In this document: positions 15,409 through 25,199 of the stretch, piece by piece
How positions within the stretch are numbered: the first letter of the stretch is position 1
Layout of the letters: every line of letters starts with the position of its first letter
From: an uncultured Acidobacteriia bacterium
GTDB lineage: Bacteria > Acidobacteriota > Terriglobia > Bryobacterales > Bryobacteraceae
DNA: 64,000 nt
Direction of reading: 5' to 3'
Assembly (NCBI GenBank): GCA_903875575.1
Contig: CAIQWJ010000052.1
Span: 62,001 to 126,000 of the forward strand
Made by a program: the position numbers and the translations under genes
Notes under the pieces: generated by a model
Seen by the model: only the letters and a program-made list of their open reading frames with translations
Told to the model about the DNA's origin: nothing
Databases searched by the model: none

Positions 15409-17001
15409 ATGAGGAGAATTGTGCGCGGGCGATCGGGACTCCTGGGGTTGATTACCTGTGCAGGGCTGCTTGGGCAGTCGGCTGGCGTGGAGGGTGTGGT
15501 TAGTGACTCAGTGACACACATGCCGCTGGCGCGGGTGCATGTGTCGCTGGTTTCGACGACTGCGGGGACCAATCTGGCCGGGACTGACGACGCCTATGGA
15601 GCGGTCAGCGACGAGGCGGGCCGGTATGCCATCGGCAATATGCGGCCGGGGACCTTTGTGGTGCGCGCGAGACGCGCGGGCTACGTTTACTTTGATCCAC
15701 AAAATGTGACTGCCACGCCGACGCTTACGCTGAAGGCCGGGGAGCAGCGCGTCTTCGGGATGGCTGTGGTCCCGGAAGCTTCCATTGCGGGCCGGGTGAC
15801 AGATGAGTTTGGGGACCCGGTGCAGGGTGTCGCGGTGCAGGTGGTTTCAGCGCCTGAGGCGCAGCCCTATGGGCTGTGGACCATGCGGGCCGAGACGGAT
15901 GACCGGGGTGAATACCGGATCAGCGGCTTGCCGGGGAAGTTCTATGTGGAGGCGTCGATACCTCCACTTCAGACCAGCGGGACGCCGGAAATTCGCAGCG
16001 ATGGGAGTTCGACGTCGGCGTATGCGACCACCTATTATCCAGGAGCTTTGGCGCGGGAGCGCGGGAGTGTGGTGGAGGCTGTGGCGGGTCGCACGGTGAC
16101 CGGAATTGATATTCGCGTGGCGCATCGGCGCGAGGTGAAGATCAGCGGGACCGTGAAGGGCGGGAACGCGACAGCGCGGGCTCGTGTGTCGATTCGCGTG
16201 ATCCATGATGGCGGCGAGGCCGAAGATGAAATGGAAGCCGGAGCGGATGGGAGCTTTGCGTTTGCGGGCCTGGCACCGGGTGAGTATCGGCTGTCGGCGG
16301 TGATGCCGAGCGGCGGTGAAGCGCTGAGAAGTCCGGTGGTCAAAGTCACGGTGGAGAACGACGATGCCGTGGTTACGCTGCCGTTGACGAGGGGTGAAGT
16401 GATGGTGGGAAGCCTTGTGGTGGAGGGCGTGGTGCCGGTGACGCTTACGGTGCGATTGACGCCGGAGGAATCCGCGGCCGCACCAGTTCGCGGTGGCGTG
16501 GTTGCCGCGGACGGAGGGTTTCTACTGGACGGAGTTTTGCCTGGCGTGTATCGCGTGGCCGTGGATCCGCTGCCGGGGAATGCGTACATCAAGAGTGTTG
16601 CGCTCGGCGGGGCGGAAGTTCGGAATGGGGAGTTGGATTTGTCGCGCGGTGTGCGGGGTGCGGGGCTGAAGGTGACGGTGAGTGGCAACGGCGGGCAGGT
16701 TTCGGGCGCAATTGCCGATGGGGGCGGGCGACGCGCACTGTTCGTGGTGCTGACCGGGGATGTGGATTCGTTCGCGACGTGGAAGAGCGCGATAGCGGCG
16801 GATGCGAGCTATACGTTTTCCGGCATTAAGCCGGGGAAGTACCGGCTGTTCAGCGTGGACCCGATGTTGTTCGGCGGGCTGCAGAGTTATGAACCGCTGA
16901 AGGCGATTGCGGCGCGGGCGACGGAGATCGAAGTGAAAGAGGGCGATCGGCTGACGCGGGATTTGACGCTGAGCGGGAGGGATGCGGCCAGTGCGAAATA
17001 G
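15409..17001 (+). CDS. secreted carboxypeptidase-regulatory-like protein, paralog 1
   Basis: 530 residues from ATG 15409, GAGGTG eleven bases upstream. Signal peptide (SGLLGLITCAGLLGQSA), then successive beta-sandwich domains with the pattern of carboxypeptidase-regulatory or Cna-B type folds: VEGVVSDSVTHMPLARVHV (residues about 27-45), IAGRVTDEFGDPVQGVAVQ (about 127-145), ISGTVKGGNATARARVSI, FAGLAPGEYRLSAVMP and FSGIKPGKYRLFSVDP near the end. No enzymatic motif. Large secreted proteins of this kind are abundant in Solibacter relatives; binding of polysaccharide or protein is likely but unproven. It overlaps the next paralog by 20 bases. Confidence 0.75.
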   Translation: MRRIVRGRSGLLGLITCAGLLGQSAGVEGVVSDSVTHMPLARVHVSLVSTTAGTNLAGTDDAYGAVSDEAGRYAIGNMRPGTFVVRARRAGYVYFDPQNVTATPTLTLKAGEQRVFGMAVVPEASIAGRVTDEFGDPVQGVAVQVVSAPEAQPYGLWTMRAETDDRGEYRISGLPGKFYVEASIPPLQTSGTPEIRSDGSSTSAYATTYYPGALARERGSVVEAVAGRTVTGIDIRVAHRREVKISGTVKGGNATARARVSIRVIHDGGEAEDEMEAGADGSFAFAGLAPGEYRLSAVMPSGGEALRSPVVKVTVENDDAVVTLPLTRGEVMVGSLVVEGVVPVTLTVRLTPEESAAAPVRGGVVAADGGFLLDGVLPGVYRVAVDPLPGNAYIKSVALGGAEVRNGELDLSRGVRGAGLKVTVSGNGGQVSGAIADGGGRRALFVVLTGDVDSFATWKSAIAADASYTFSGIKPGKYRLFSVDPMLFGGLQSYEPLKAIAARATEIEVKEGDRLTRDLTLSGRDAASAK

Positions 17002-18514
17002 AGCGCTTTGGGCGGGTCTCCTGTCTGGCTGGTGCGCGATGGCGCAGGGTCCGGCGAGTGTTACGGGAGTGGTGGTGGATTCCGTAACCGGGGCGGCGCT
17101 GCCTCGCGTGCATGTAGTTCTGGAAGGCTCGGAAACCGGCGGACTGAAATATGGCGCGATGACAACGGTGGAGGGGCAGTTTTCGATCAGCGGCGTTGCG
17201 GCGGGTTCGTATGTGGTGTCGGAAGAGCGGGTGGGGTTTTCGATGCCTGCTGAAGATGGTTCGGAACTTGTGGTGCGGGCTGGTGAGAAGAGGGACGACC
17301 TGCGCCTGAAGATGTTGCCGGCGGGTGCGATTTCAGGCCGGGTGACGAACGCGGATGGCGAAGCGGTGCAGGGAGTCGTTGTGGTGGCGGAGAGCGCGGG
17401 GGGCAGGATCGCGAGCGGCACCGAGGCGAAGACGGACTCAACCGGACGGTTTCGCATTGGAGGGGTGACGCCGGGGAGTTACAAGGTGAAGACGACGCCG
17501 GAGAATTCGCGTGCGCCGGCGGAGGTTCGCACAGATGGCGCGGTGGAGATGCAGGATGGGGTGACTTACTATCCAGGAGTTGAGTCGTACGGGCAGGGCG
17601 GGCGTGTGGTGGTGACAGCGGGCGGCGAAGCGAGTGGCGCGGATATTCGGCTGACACGGTATCCGGTGGTTGCGGTGAGTGGCCGGGTGGAGGGTGCGCC
17701 GGAGGGTGCGTTCAATCCGCAGTTGTGGATTGCGGGGGATAACGGCGAAGGACGCAGCACGGGTGGCGTCAAGCCGGATGGGGCGTTTCGGCTTTGGCGA
17801 TTGCATCCAGGACGGTATGAGATTGCCGCAATGTGGCAGGGCCCCGGCGGGCAGCGGTTTCTTAGTGTACCGGAGGTGGTGGAGGTGGCGGGCAGCAATG
17901 TGGAAGGTTTGGCGCTGCGAGTGATGCCGCCGGTGGATGTGGCGGGGCGGGTGGAGTTTCAGGAGGATGCGGCGCGGCCCGCGGGGAATGAGATGGCACG
18001 GTTGACGCTGGAGAAGATTGGAATTGGCGGCGCACTGGTGGAAGTGGAAGTCGGGGCCGATGGTGCGTTTCATTTGTCGCAGGTGACGGCGGGGCGGTAT
18101 CGGGTGCGGCCATCGTGGCGCGGGGTTTATGTGGCGTCCATGCGAATGGGAACAGTTGCGATGGAGGGATGGCTGCTGGACTTGTCGCATGGGGTGGGTG
18201 GGGCGTTGACGGTGCGGATGAGTTCGGCGACGGGAGCTTTGGCGGGGACTGTGACGGATGAGAAAGGGCCGGCAGTTGGGGCGCAGGTGCTGCTGACGGC
18301 GGGAGACATGGGGGAGCCGAAGATGGTCAAGGCTGGTGCGGGCGGGCGGTATTCGTTCGAGGGGCTGGCACCGGGGAAGTATGCGGTGGTTGCGGTGCGG
18401 CAGGAGGCCGGGCAGGGTTTCGCGGTGGAGGCTTATGAAGGGTTAACGGAGGGCGTGGAGATTCGGGCAGGGGAGAAAGTGGTTCGGGATCTGAAGCGGG
18501 TGGCGGGGGAGTAA
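16982..18514 (+). CDS. secreted carboxypeptidase-regulatory-like protein, paralog 2
   Basis: 510 residues from ATG 16982, inside the end of the previous gene. N-terminus RALWAGLLSGWCAMAQG is a signal peptide; the mature protein starts VTGVVVDSVTGAALPRVHVV, directly parallel to paralog 1, followed by ISGRVTNADGEAVQGVVVV, VSGRVEGAPEGAFNPQLWI, LAGTVTDEKGPAVGAQVLL and a closing FEGLAPGKYAVVAVRQ. The pair arose by tandem duplication and is translationally coupled. A strong terminator follows at 18536. No catalytic residues are seen; a role in surface binding is inference only. Confidence 0.75.
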   Translation: MRPVRNRALWAGLLSGWCAMAQGPASVTGVVVDSVTGAALPRVHVVLEGSETGGLKYGAMTTVEGQFSISGVAAGSYVVSEERVGFSMPAEDGSELVVRAGEKRDDLRLKMLPAGAISGRVTNADGEAVQGVVVVAESAGGRIASGTEAKTDSTGRFRIGGVTPGSYKVKTTPENSRAPAEVRTDGAVEMQDGVTYYPGVESYGQGGRVVVTAGGEASGADIRLTRYPVVAVSGRVEGAPEGAFNPQLWIAGDNGEGRSTGGVKPDGAFRLWRLHPGRYEIAAMWQGPGGQRFLSVPEVVEVAGSNVEGLALRVMPPVDVAGRVEFQEDAARPAGNEMARLTLEKIGIGGALVEVEVGADGAFHLSQVTAGRYRVRPSWRGVYVASMRMGTVAMEGWLLDLSHGVGGALTVRMSSATGALAGTVTDEKGPAVGAQVLLTAGDMGEPKMVKAGAGGRYSFEGLAPGKYAVVAVRQEAGQGFAVEAYEGLTEGVEIRAGEKVVRDLKRVAGE

Positions 18515-18535
18515 GTGATGTCGCGGGAACAATAG

Positions 18536-18563
18536 AAAAGGGGGCCGGATGGCCCCCTTTTTT
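18536..18563. terminator. bidirectional rho-independent terminator
   Basis: AAAA, then stem GGGGGCC (18540-18546), loop GGAT, stem GGCCCCC (18551-18557) and TTTTTT (18558-18563). The flanking A and T runs let it work for both convergent genes, the carboxypeptidase-regulatory pair (plus) and the TonB receptor (minus, ending 18588). Confidence 0.9.
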
Positions 18564-18587
18564 CTATTTCTGAAGGGAACAGATCCC

Positions 18588-21500
18588 TTAGAAGTTGATG
18601 AACGCACCGATTGTCAGCAGGCGGCGGGAGGAGGACAGATCCGTTCCCGTGCCGGTGATTTTACCGAATGACGTCGAGTTGATGTTCTGATCGCCGATCG
18701 CAAACGTGGGGTGATTAGCGAGGTTTTGAGCGTCGAGCCGAAGCTGAAGGGTAGCGCGTTCGCCGACCTTGGTGATCTTCGACATGCTGAAGTCAAAACT
18801 GGTGATGTGCGGGCCGGAGAAGTAATTGCGCTGGAGGGCACCGAGCGATCCGGCTGTGGCATTGGCAAACGCCTGGCCGGTAAAGGGGGTGGCCCCGTCG
18901 GTAGCCGTACCGCGACCATCGGGTCCAATGGCGGATTGCGCGATAAAGTAGGGCCCGTTCGCCGTCTGGTAGAAGCCAATGATGTTCTGGAGAGCATCAC
19001 CGGAAAGCAGCGGATTGGCGGTGTTGTTGGTGGAACGGCCACCGCGATTCAGAGTGCCGCGGGCACCGGAGGTGATGGAGAACGGCGCGCCGGTCTGGGA
19101 GCCGAAGATGGCGGACATGGTCCAGCCCTCGATGAGGCGGTTCACAAGGAACGATTTCGAGGAAATCGCGTGACCTTTACCGAAGGGCAGATCCCAGGAG
19201 CCATTCATCTTGAAGACTTTGGCTACGTCGAAGCTGGCTTCGCGGGAACGTTCCAGACCGGGATTGTTCATATCGAGGAACGGTTCGAAACCGGCCTGCG
19301 TGTTGCCTGCCGCATCGCTCAGCGCCTTAGACCAGGTAAAGTTGCTCTGGAAACTGAAGCCCTTTGAAAACCGGCGATTCGCTTCCAACTGGAGGCCGTT
19401 GTACGTGCTGTTGCTGTAGTTGGTCATGACGTTCATGCCCTGACCATAAGCGGCGCGGAACGGGGAGGCGTTGTTGCCGAGCAGGCCGTTGGCATAGTAT
19501 GTATTTGCGAGTTCACCCACCTGGCCGGTCTGGATCAGGCCGACAATGGTGGAGTTCGTCAGCAGACCGCCGCTGGCGTAGTTCGTGAGGTAAGGCAGCG
19601 GCACGCTGCCGGCGATGGCGGGGTTGTAGACAGGGTTGAAGCTGCCATTTGCTTTCTGGGCCAGGAACCCGTTGCTCTGAGCGTTCTTGAAATCCGGCAG
19701 GAGAGCGGCAATCTGCACCTGATTGAAGTCGAAAGCGCGGAGCAGCTTGGTGCCGTGGTTCCCGACGTAACGTGCGGCGAAAACGAAGGAGCCAACGGCG
19801 CGTTCCACGCCGATGTTCCACTGCTGCACGTAGGGTGTCACGAGACTCGGATCGATGAAGCCCTGAGCGTTTGACAGACCAAAGGAGGCGACATCGTCAG
19901 CGAAGGTGCGGGGAACCTTGAAAGTCGGAGTCCCGATAGCGGGAACACCGGCGCTCAGGCTTCCGGAAAGTCCGGACGCCGTCACGGATGAGGCACCAGC
20001 GCCGGCGTTGGTGGTAAAAGTATTGCGGATGGCAGTCACCACTTCATCGTTCACGAAGTTGACGGAATAACCGCCGCGGACCGAAGTCCGTCCGTTGCCA
20101 GTCACGTCCCAGGCAAAGCCCAGATTCGGCGCGAAGTTATTCATGTCCTTCTTGTACAGGGAGCGACCCGTATCGCCACCAGCGAAATCAACCGTGGCGT
20201 TGGAGAACACGGTCTGCAGGATGTTATTGTTCTGGAGAACCGGCAGCAGGGCCAAACCATCGCGCTCGTCGAGCGGAGTCTGGTAGTCCCAGCGCACACC
20301 GCCGGTGAGGGTGACGCGACGGCTCAAGCGCCAGTTGTCGCTGACGTAGCCCGCGTAGTTCTTCAGGATCAGGTGAACCAGGGCAGTCTGACCGGCAACG
20401 TAGCCCGAGGTCCGGCTGCTGATGTTGTAGGTTTGGGTATCGCTGGTGACGTAGCCGGCGAGTACGGCCAGCATGGTGTTGGCGGCCGTCAGATCGCTGC
20501 TGCTGATGCCGGGCAACTGAGCCGCGACCAGACCTTTGTTGCCGGTGCCGATTCCGAGGTTATAGGTGGGAGTGATGCCGGCATCGTTGAAGATCTCCAG
20601 GCGCGTGTCCTGATACTGGATACCGAACTGCACGGTGTGTTTTCCGTGAACCCATGTGGAGCTGTCGGAAAAATTATAGGTATTGACGTTGCGGCCCTGG
20701 CGGCGGAAGGTATTCACCGGATTGGTGAAATTGAGACCGCCGATAAAGTACTTCGGGACCGGGGTGTTGTCGGCGAAAAGGACGGGGGCCAGGTTGAAAC
20801 CAAAGCGCAATTCGTTGGTAAGGGACGGCTTTGGATTCCAGCGCCATGCGGTGGAAATCAGTTTTGTGGCCCCGCTGTTGGCGACCTGAGGAATCACGCT
20901 GGTGGAAACGTCGGCATCCGGACGGTCCAGGATGTCGCGGTTCCAAAGGTGAGAGACGGAGATGGAGTTCTTCGCATTGGGAATGAAATCCACTTTGGCT
21001 GTGACGTTGTCGCGGGTTTCGTTATCGCGCCGTACGAAGTTGTAGCCGCCGGTGTTGCGAAGGAGCGTGGCCGTGGAATCGCCGACACTGTTATTGTTTA
21101 TCGCTGAGGCCGGAGCTTCCTGGGCAATCAGTGCGGCGGTGATGGGATCCGGATTGACACCGGCCGTCGTCAGAAGATTCACCTGGCGAACCACACCGCT
21201 GGAGTCCTTATACGTATAGATTCCGTTGCGGGCGTTGGCGGTGAGAATAGTGGCGTTGGAAGCGGCCTGCTGATGATTGCGATAGGCTTCGTAATTGCCG
21301 TAGTAGAAGAGTTTGTTACGGATGATGTGGCCACCGAGCGCGGCACCCGGCTGGTTCTGATTCAGGAAGGGAATGGTACCGCCTGCCAGCTTGTTGAAGT
21401 ATGTATTCGCGGCAAGCGCGCTGTTGCGGTTTGACCAGTAGATCTTGCCGTGGATGTTATTCGTTCCGGATGGCGTAACAAAAGAGATCTGGCCAGCGCC

Positions 21501-22196
21501 GCCCGAACCGGCCGAACCCGTGTTCGACGTGGTTACGGTGACTTCGGCGACCTGGTCCAGAAGGAGCTGATTGGGGAGGAAGTCGCTACCGTTCAGACGG
21601 ATGAAATTATCCTGCACGTTGACGCCGTCGAGCGTCACATTGGTGAATTGGGAGCGGAGCCCGTTGACGCTGGAGGTGCCGCGACCGTTGGAACTGATAC
21701 CTGCCTGGGTGAGCAGAAAACCGAGCGGGCTGCGGTCGAGAACCGGCAGGCGCTGCAATTGCTCGTTGGTCAGCGTATCCGAGACTTCGGCGTTGGTGAC
21801 CTGAACATCCGTGGTCGTTTCGCTGACCTGAATCGATTCGGTTGCCGCGGAGGCAAGTTTGAGCCTGATCTCCGGCACGTTAGCCGTGCGAGCGGTGTCA
21901 GCGGCGATTCCGCTGAGGGTAGCTGTGGCAAAGCCCTTGGCGGCGACGGCAAGATCGTAGGTGCCGGGGTTCACATTTGCGAAGAAAAAGTTGCCATCCG
22001 ACGCGGTCGTGACGGAGTACAAGTCAACTTTCGCGCCTGGCATGCGAAGCCCAACGGAAGCACCCGGAACGACCGCTCCGGAGGGATCCACCACGCTGCC
22101 GCTGACCCGGGCGGCAACCTGAGCATTGATAAATGAAACCGCCAGCAAGCCAATCAGCGTTGCGGCGGCGAGTACCTTCGGGACACGTAATTTCAT
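18588..22196 (-). CDS. TonB-dependent receptor, CarboxypepD_reg type
   Basis: 1202 residues. ATG 22196 is chosen over an upstream in-frame start because AGAGG precedes it and a signal peptide follows (KVLAAATLIGLLAVSFINAQ). Residues about 28-110 form a carboxypeptidase-regulatory-like domain (VSGSVVDPSGAVVPGASVGL, then NVNPGTYDLAVAAKGF). A plug domain follows (SVNGLRSQFTNVTLDGVNVQ, about 190-210), then a long outer-membrane beta-barrel ending in an aromatic residue (LLTIGAFINF). This is the SusC-like or OmpA-like receptor class abundant in Acidobacteria, importing large solutes, probably oligosaccharides. No lipoprotein SusD partner or TonB gene is adjacent. Confidence 0.9.
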   Translation of the reverse strand: MKLRVPKVLAAATLIGLLAVSFINAQVAARVSGSVVDPSGAVVPGASVGLRMPGAKVDLYSVTTASDGNFFFANVNPGTYDLAVAAKGFATATLSGIAADTARTANVPEIRLKLASAATESIQVSETTTDVQVTNAEVSDTLTNEQLQRLPVLDRSPLGFLLTQAGISSNGRGTSSVNGLRSQFTNVTLDGVNVQDNFIRLNGSDFLPNQLLLDQVAEVTVTTSNTGSAGSGGAGQISFVTPSGTNNIHGKIYWSNRNSALAANTYFNKLAGGTIPFLNQNQPGAALGGHIIRNKLFYYGNYEAYRNHQQAASNATILTANARNGIYTYKDSSGVVRQVNLLTTAGVNPDPITAALIAQEAPASAINNNSVGDSTATLLRNTGGYNFVRRDNETRDNVTAKVDFIPNAKNSISVSHLWNRDILDRPDADVSTSVIPQVANSGATKLISTAWRWNPKPSLTNELRFGFNLAPVLFADNTPVPKYFIGGLNFTNPVNTFRRQGRNVNTYNFSDSSTWVHGKHTVQFGIQYQDTRLEIFNDAGITPTYNLGIGTGNKGLVAAQLPGISSSDLTAANTMLAVLAGYVTSDTQTYNISSRTSGYVAGQTALVHLILKNYAGYVSDNWRLSRRVTLTGGVRWDYQTPLDERDGLALLPVLQNNNILQTVFSNATVDFAGGDTGRSLYKKDMNNFAPNLGFAWDVTGNGRTSVRGGYSVNFVNDEVVTAIRNTFTTNAGAGASSVTASGLSGSLSAGVPAIGTPTFKVPRTFADDVASFGLSNAQGFIDPSLVTPYVQQWNIGVERAVGSFVFAARYVGNHGTKLLRAFDFNQVQIAALLPDFKNAQSNGFLAQKANGSFNPVYNPAIAGSVPLPYLTNYASGGLLTNSTIVGLIQTGQVGELANTYYANGLLGNNASPFRAAYGQGMNVMTNYSNSTYNGLQLEANRRFSKGFSFQSNFTWSKALSDAAGNTQAGFEPFLDMNNPGLERSREASFDVAKVFKMNGSWDLPFGKGHAISSKSFLVNRLIEGWTMSAIFGSQTGAPFSITSGARGTLNRGGRSTNNTANPLLSGDALQNIIGFYQTANGPYFIAQSAIGPDGRGTATDGATPFTGQAFANATAGSLGALQRNYFSGPHITSFDFSMSKITKVGERATLQLRLDAQNLANHPTFAIGDQNINSTSFGKITGTGTDLSSSRRLLTIGAFINF

Positions 22197-22538
22197 GCGA
22201 CCTCTTTCACCGTTAATTTTGAATATCGCCCCGTCAGCCAGAAACACAACCTAGGCGTGGTGGCTGAACTTAATAGTATTTTAACCTATGAGGTTTTCGT
22301 AACTCAATTTGGCCTGCTGCGTCTATTTATGGATTGTCCTGCGCGGCTCGACTTCGGGACCGGTTGCGGAGCACGGAGTGGCTGGAACGGGCGATCTGTA
22401 TTTCCTCATGGCGGACGCGGGCGAGCACTCTGGCGGGGGGAAAGGTGGCTTCGGATCTGAAGCGGGTGACGGGGGTGGACACTCGTGGCCGTGACGCAAT
22501 TGCGTCCTGCGTTCCTATGGACTGCAGGTCGCTGTCGC
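22197..22538. other. 342-base intergenic with gene-fragment remnant
   Basis: Upstream region of the TonB receptor (22197-22300, AT-richer, probably its promoter), then GC-rich sequence without a gene. Around 22436-22474 the bases resemble the last codons of the carboxypeptidase-regulatory gene ending at 18514: GATCTGAAGCGGGTG is shared, encoding DLKRV in both. The stretch may be the 3' relic of a lost paralog. Confidence 0.35.
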
Positions 22539-24209
22539 CTATTTGGGTTTGTCCAGCCGGAATCCGGCGAAGAGATATTTTCCCGCAGCGGCAACTCTGG
22601 TAGTAATCAGACCTTGCTCCGCAGCGTTCCGTCTGATCAGATCCGCAACCACGTTCGGTGTCTGGCCAGCGGGAATTTCGCCAGGAAAGAAGAAGAACAG
22701 GCTCAACTCCTCCACGCGGGAAGCGCGAAGGCAGGCCGCAAGGCTCCGATAGACAGTAGCGTCGGCAAAGTCCAGGCTGATGCGGGTTTTGTCGTAGAAG
22801 ATGGCGGTGCCACCAGGCAAGCGATACTCATCGATCGCGGCGGCGTCGTGTACGCGCCGGGCAAAGGTGCGGGGAAGGTCGGTTGTGTGGACGAAATACG
22901 CCAGGGCGCTCCAGTGGTCAAGGTAAATGGCACGGGGGCCGGGAAAAGCCGATTGCCAGGCGTCAAACTCTTCCTGCATGATCACGGAGCCGGGAAAGAC
23001 AATCAGAGGCGGAACCGCGGCAACGAGGTTGGCAACGCTTGCCGCCAGAAGAAGCGGGGGAATCGCGTGCCGCAGACGGCCGCGGGTGCGCGAAACAAGG
23101 CTATCCAGAACGACAAAGGCCGCGAGCAGCACGAATGGGCCGGCGATGTACTCATGGCGCAGCAGGCCGCCGAACGGGTATTTTTGGACGAGCGACGCCG
23201 CCAGCATCTCCAAAACGATGACTCCGGCGAGGAGGATCGCCGAGGCGGAGCTGGCTCGCGATGCGCGCAATCGTGTTGACAGCGACCAGGCGGCTGCCAC
23301 ACCGAGCAGCAGGAGGAACGGGAGAAATACCCCCGTACTCCGGAACTCCAAGGGTGAAAACAAGTTGAAAAAACTTCGGGAGTTCCTCAGGACGAAGGTG
23401 GCCGCCGATTCGCCGGGAGTCTTGCCCAGGTAGAAACTGAAAAGATACCCCTGCGGTGGCTGTAAGCCCGCGTGCAGGAAGTATTCGACTGCGAAAACGG
23501 CGAAGGGGACAGACATTGCAGCTGCGAACGGCCAGCGGGACCCCCTCACGCGGCGGGCGGGCAACATAAGGGATACCAGCGCGCACGCTCCGAGAACAAA
23601 TATGGCGGAGTAGTGAGACGAAACCGCTAAAGAGGAACAGACGGCGAACGTGACGAAAGGCCATTTTTCTGCCCTTTCGGCGGTCGCCGGAAACATTGCG
23701 AGCAGCGACAGAAATGCCAGGAGTGCCAGAAAGACAGCCACCTGGTAGGAGCGTATCTCGACGGAGATGCCGATGGCGTCGGCAGACAGCGCAAAAACGG
23801 CGGCACAGAGCAACTGAACGATGCGGGAGTCGAGAATCTTTCGCGCGATCAGTCCGACGACAATGATGGAGCCGGCTCCGGCGGCGATCGAAAAGGATCG
23901 GTAGACGAGCGGATTTTTCGGTGAGAAATGCGAGAGGCCCCGGAGTAGGAGGAAGAAGAAAGGAGGATGCGCGTTGGTTTGCAGCTCGAAGGCCACGTCC
24001 TCCCATCGCGCGCCGCTGGCGATAAAGATGTGCTGCCATTCGTCGAAATCAATGTATGTCTTCCATCCGATGTAGAGGCGGATGGCGAGTCCTGTCAGTG
24101 TGGTGAGCAGCAGAACGAGCCAGAATACGCGGGAGTTCGCTTCCCGCGGGGCACTCGCGGTGGCGGGCCGATCGGGGGCCGAATCCAGAATGTCCGGTGC
24201 GCGACTCAT
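22539..24209 (-). CDS. glycosyltransferase-like (GT39/ArnT type) membrane protein
   Basis: 556 residues from ATG 24209. The N-terminus is polar, then a first membrane helix (VFWLVLLLTTLTGLAIRLYI) is followed by YIDFDEWQHIFIA, where the FDE acidic pair sits in the first extracytoplasmic loop, the position of the catalytic Asp-Glu in GT-C enzymes. Around ten further hydrophobic segments and a short soluble C-terminus follow. Family members move sugars from polyprenyl phosphates to protein or lipid. Acceptor unknown. It is the first of two such genes in the window, with only weak similarity to the one at 37601. Confidence 0.7.
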   Translation of the reverse strand: MSRAPDILDSAPDRPATASAPREANSRVFWLVLLLTTLTGLAIRLYIGWKTYIDFDEWQHIFIASGARWEDVAFELQTNAHPPFFFLLLRGLSHFSPKNPLVYRSFSIAAGAGSIIVVGLIARKILDSRIVQLLCAAVFALSADAIGISVEIRSYQVAVFLALLAFLSLLAMFPATAERAEKWPFVTFAVCSSLAVSSHYSAIFVLGACALVSLMLPARRVRGSRWPFAAAMSVPFAVFAVEYFLHAGLQPPQGYLFSFYLGKTPGESAATFVLRNSRSFFNLFSPLEFRSTGVFLPFLLLLGVAAAWSLSTRLRASRASSASAILLAGVIVLEMLAASLVQKYPFGGLLRHEYIAGPFVLLAAFVVLDSLVSRTRGRLRHAIPPLLLAASVANLVAAVPPLIVFPGSVIMQEEFDAWQSAFPGPRAIYLDHWSALAYFVHTTDLPRTFARRVHDAAAIDEYRLPGGTAIFYDKTRISLDFADATVYRSLAACLRASRVEELSLFFFFPGEIPAGQTPNVVADLIRRNAAEQGLITTRVAAAGKYLFAGFRLDKPK

Positions 24210-24381
24210 AGGGTGTACCACTATACCGTAAGGGCAGGGAGAAACTCGTGGTTCTCACACGCAAAGTTGGCGGGCAACGCTCCGTTCAGGAATGCGTCAG
24301 GGATTGAGCGGAGATGCGACTGAGAGCGAAGTAGAAGATCGACGGCGGTCGAGGCCGGGGCTGCGCTGGAGGCGTGTGAAG

Positions 24382-24437
24382 GGAATGGGAGGAGTGGAGA
24401 TCCCGCTCCCGTTGCGTGCGGGAGCGGAACCCATTCC
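24382..24437. terminator. nested hairpin after the PEP-CTERM gene
   Basis: Two nested inverted repeats: GGAATGGG (24382-24389) with CCCATTCC (24430-24437), and inside it CCGCTCCCG (24403-24411) with CGGGAGCGG (24419-24427), loop of seven bases. It lies just downstream of the minus-strand PEP-CTERM gene. There is no U-run, so it is terminator-like or an RNA 3'-end stabiliser rather than a classical terminator. Confidence 0.5.
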
Positions 24438-24446
24438 ATGCGGCGG

Positions 24447-25199
24447 TCAGGCGCGGGCTTTGCGACGTCTGATGGATGCAAGAAGAATAAGAATGCCGCC
24501 AGCCGAAAAGAGAGTGCCCGGTTCCGGAGCGGTGGCACCGACGGAGGCGTCCAGCGGAATGTCTTCAGCGTCGCCCGTTCTGATGCCAGAGGCAAAGTGA
24601 AAGTCGACAGTATTCATCCAGACCATGCCGTTGGGAGAGACGTCGCTGACAATGCCGGATTCGAAATTGGTATGGGAACCGTTCGAGACGATCGACTGAT
24701 CGGGAAAGAAATCGACACCTGTCAGCGAAAAATATTCTACGTGCGTCGAGATGAAGTTCCCCGGATCCGACGGCGTGGAGAAGCCGCCGCTGAGGTTCAG
24801 CGAATAGGGGAGGGGGCTCGGCGTGGTACCGAGTGCGACGTTGTTATTCAACTGGATGTACAGCTCGAGAATTCCCGGATTGCCGTCCGTGGAGGTTACC
24901 GTGGCGCTCTCATGAAACGAACTGCTGAAGCCGTTGGTGTTGGACCCGCCGAAAGCGCCCACCAGACTGAAGCTGGTAGAAGTGGCGGAGAAGGTACAAC
25001 TGGTGAACTGGCCAGGATCGAGAACCCCGAGACAGGAGTTCGACATCGTTCCGCTGTTAACGATAAGAGTGTGAGTAGGATCGTACTCGGTCCACGTCAT
25101 TAATGCGCCTGCGTGGGCGGGGGTGGCGACCGCCATCATGGTGACGACGGACAGGGCCGCCAGGGGGAGAAACGGGATTCTCCGGGAACGTATGGTCAC
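24447..25199 (-). CDS. PEP-CTERM sorting-domain protein
   Basis: 250 residues from GTG 25199 with GGAGGA nine bases upstream. Signal peptide (IPFLPLAALSVVTMMAVATPAHA), then a Ser/Thr/Gly-rich beta-type body with two cysteines (NSCLGV, FTSCTFS), and a classical C-terminal PEP-CTERM signal: APEPGTLFSAGGILILLAS followed by the basic tail IRRRKARA. Such proteins are processed by exosortase (EpsH/XrtA) and delivered to the outside, often with exopolysaccharide. No exosortase gene is in the window. Ligand unknown. Confidence 0.9.
   Translation of the reverse strand: MTIRSRRIPFLPLAALSVVTMMAVATPAHAGALMTWTEYDPTHTLIVNSGTMSNSCLGVLDPGQFTSCTFSATSTSFSLVGAFGGSNTNGFSSSFHESATVTSTDGNPGILELYIQLNNNVALGTTPSPLPYSLNLSGGFSTPSDPGNFISTHVEYFSLTGVDFFPDQSIVSNGSHTNFESGIVSDVSPNGMVWMNTVDFHFASGIRTGDAEDIPLDASVGATAPEPGTLFSAGGILILLASIRRRKARA

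Noticed and set aside
20373-22136. Plus-strand frames inside the TonB receptor
   Set aside because: Shadows; the receptor is supported by signal peptide, plug and barrel over its whole length.
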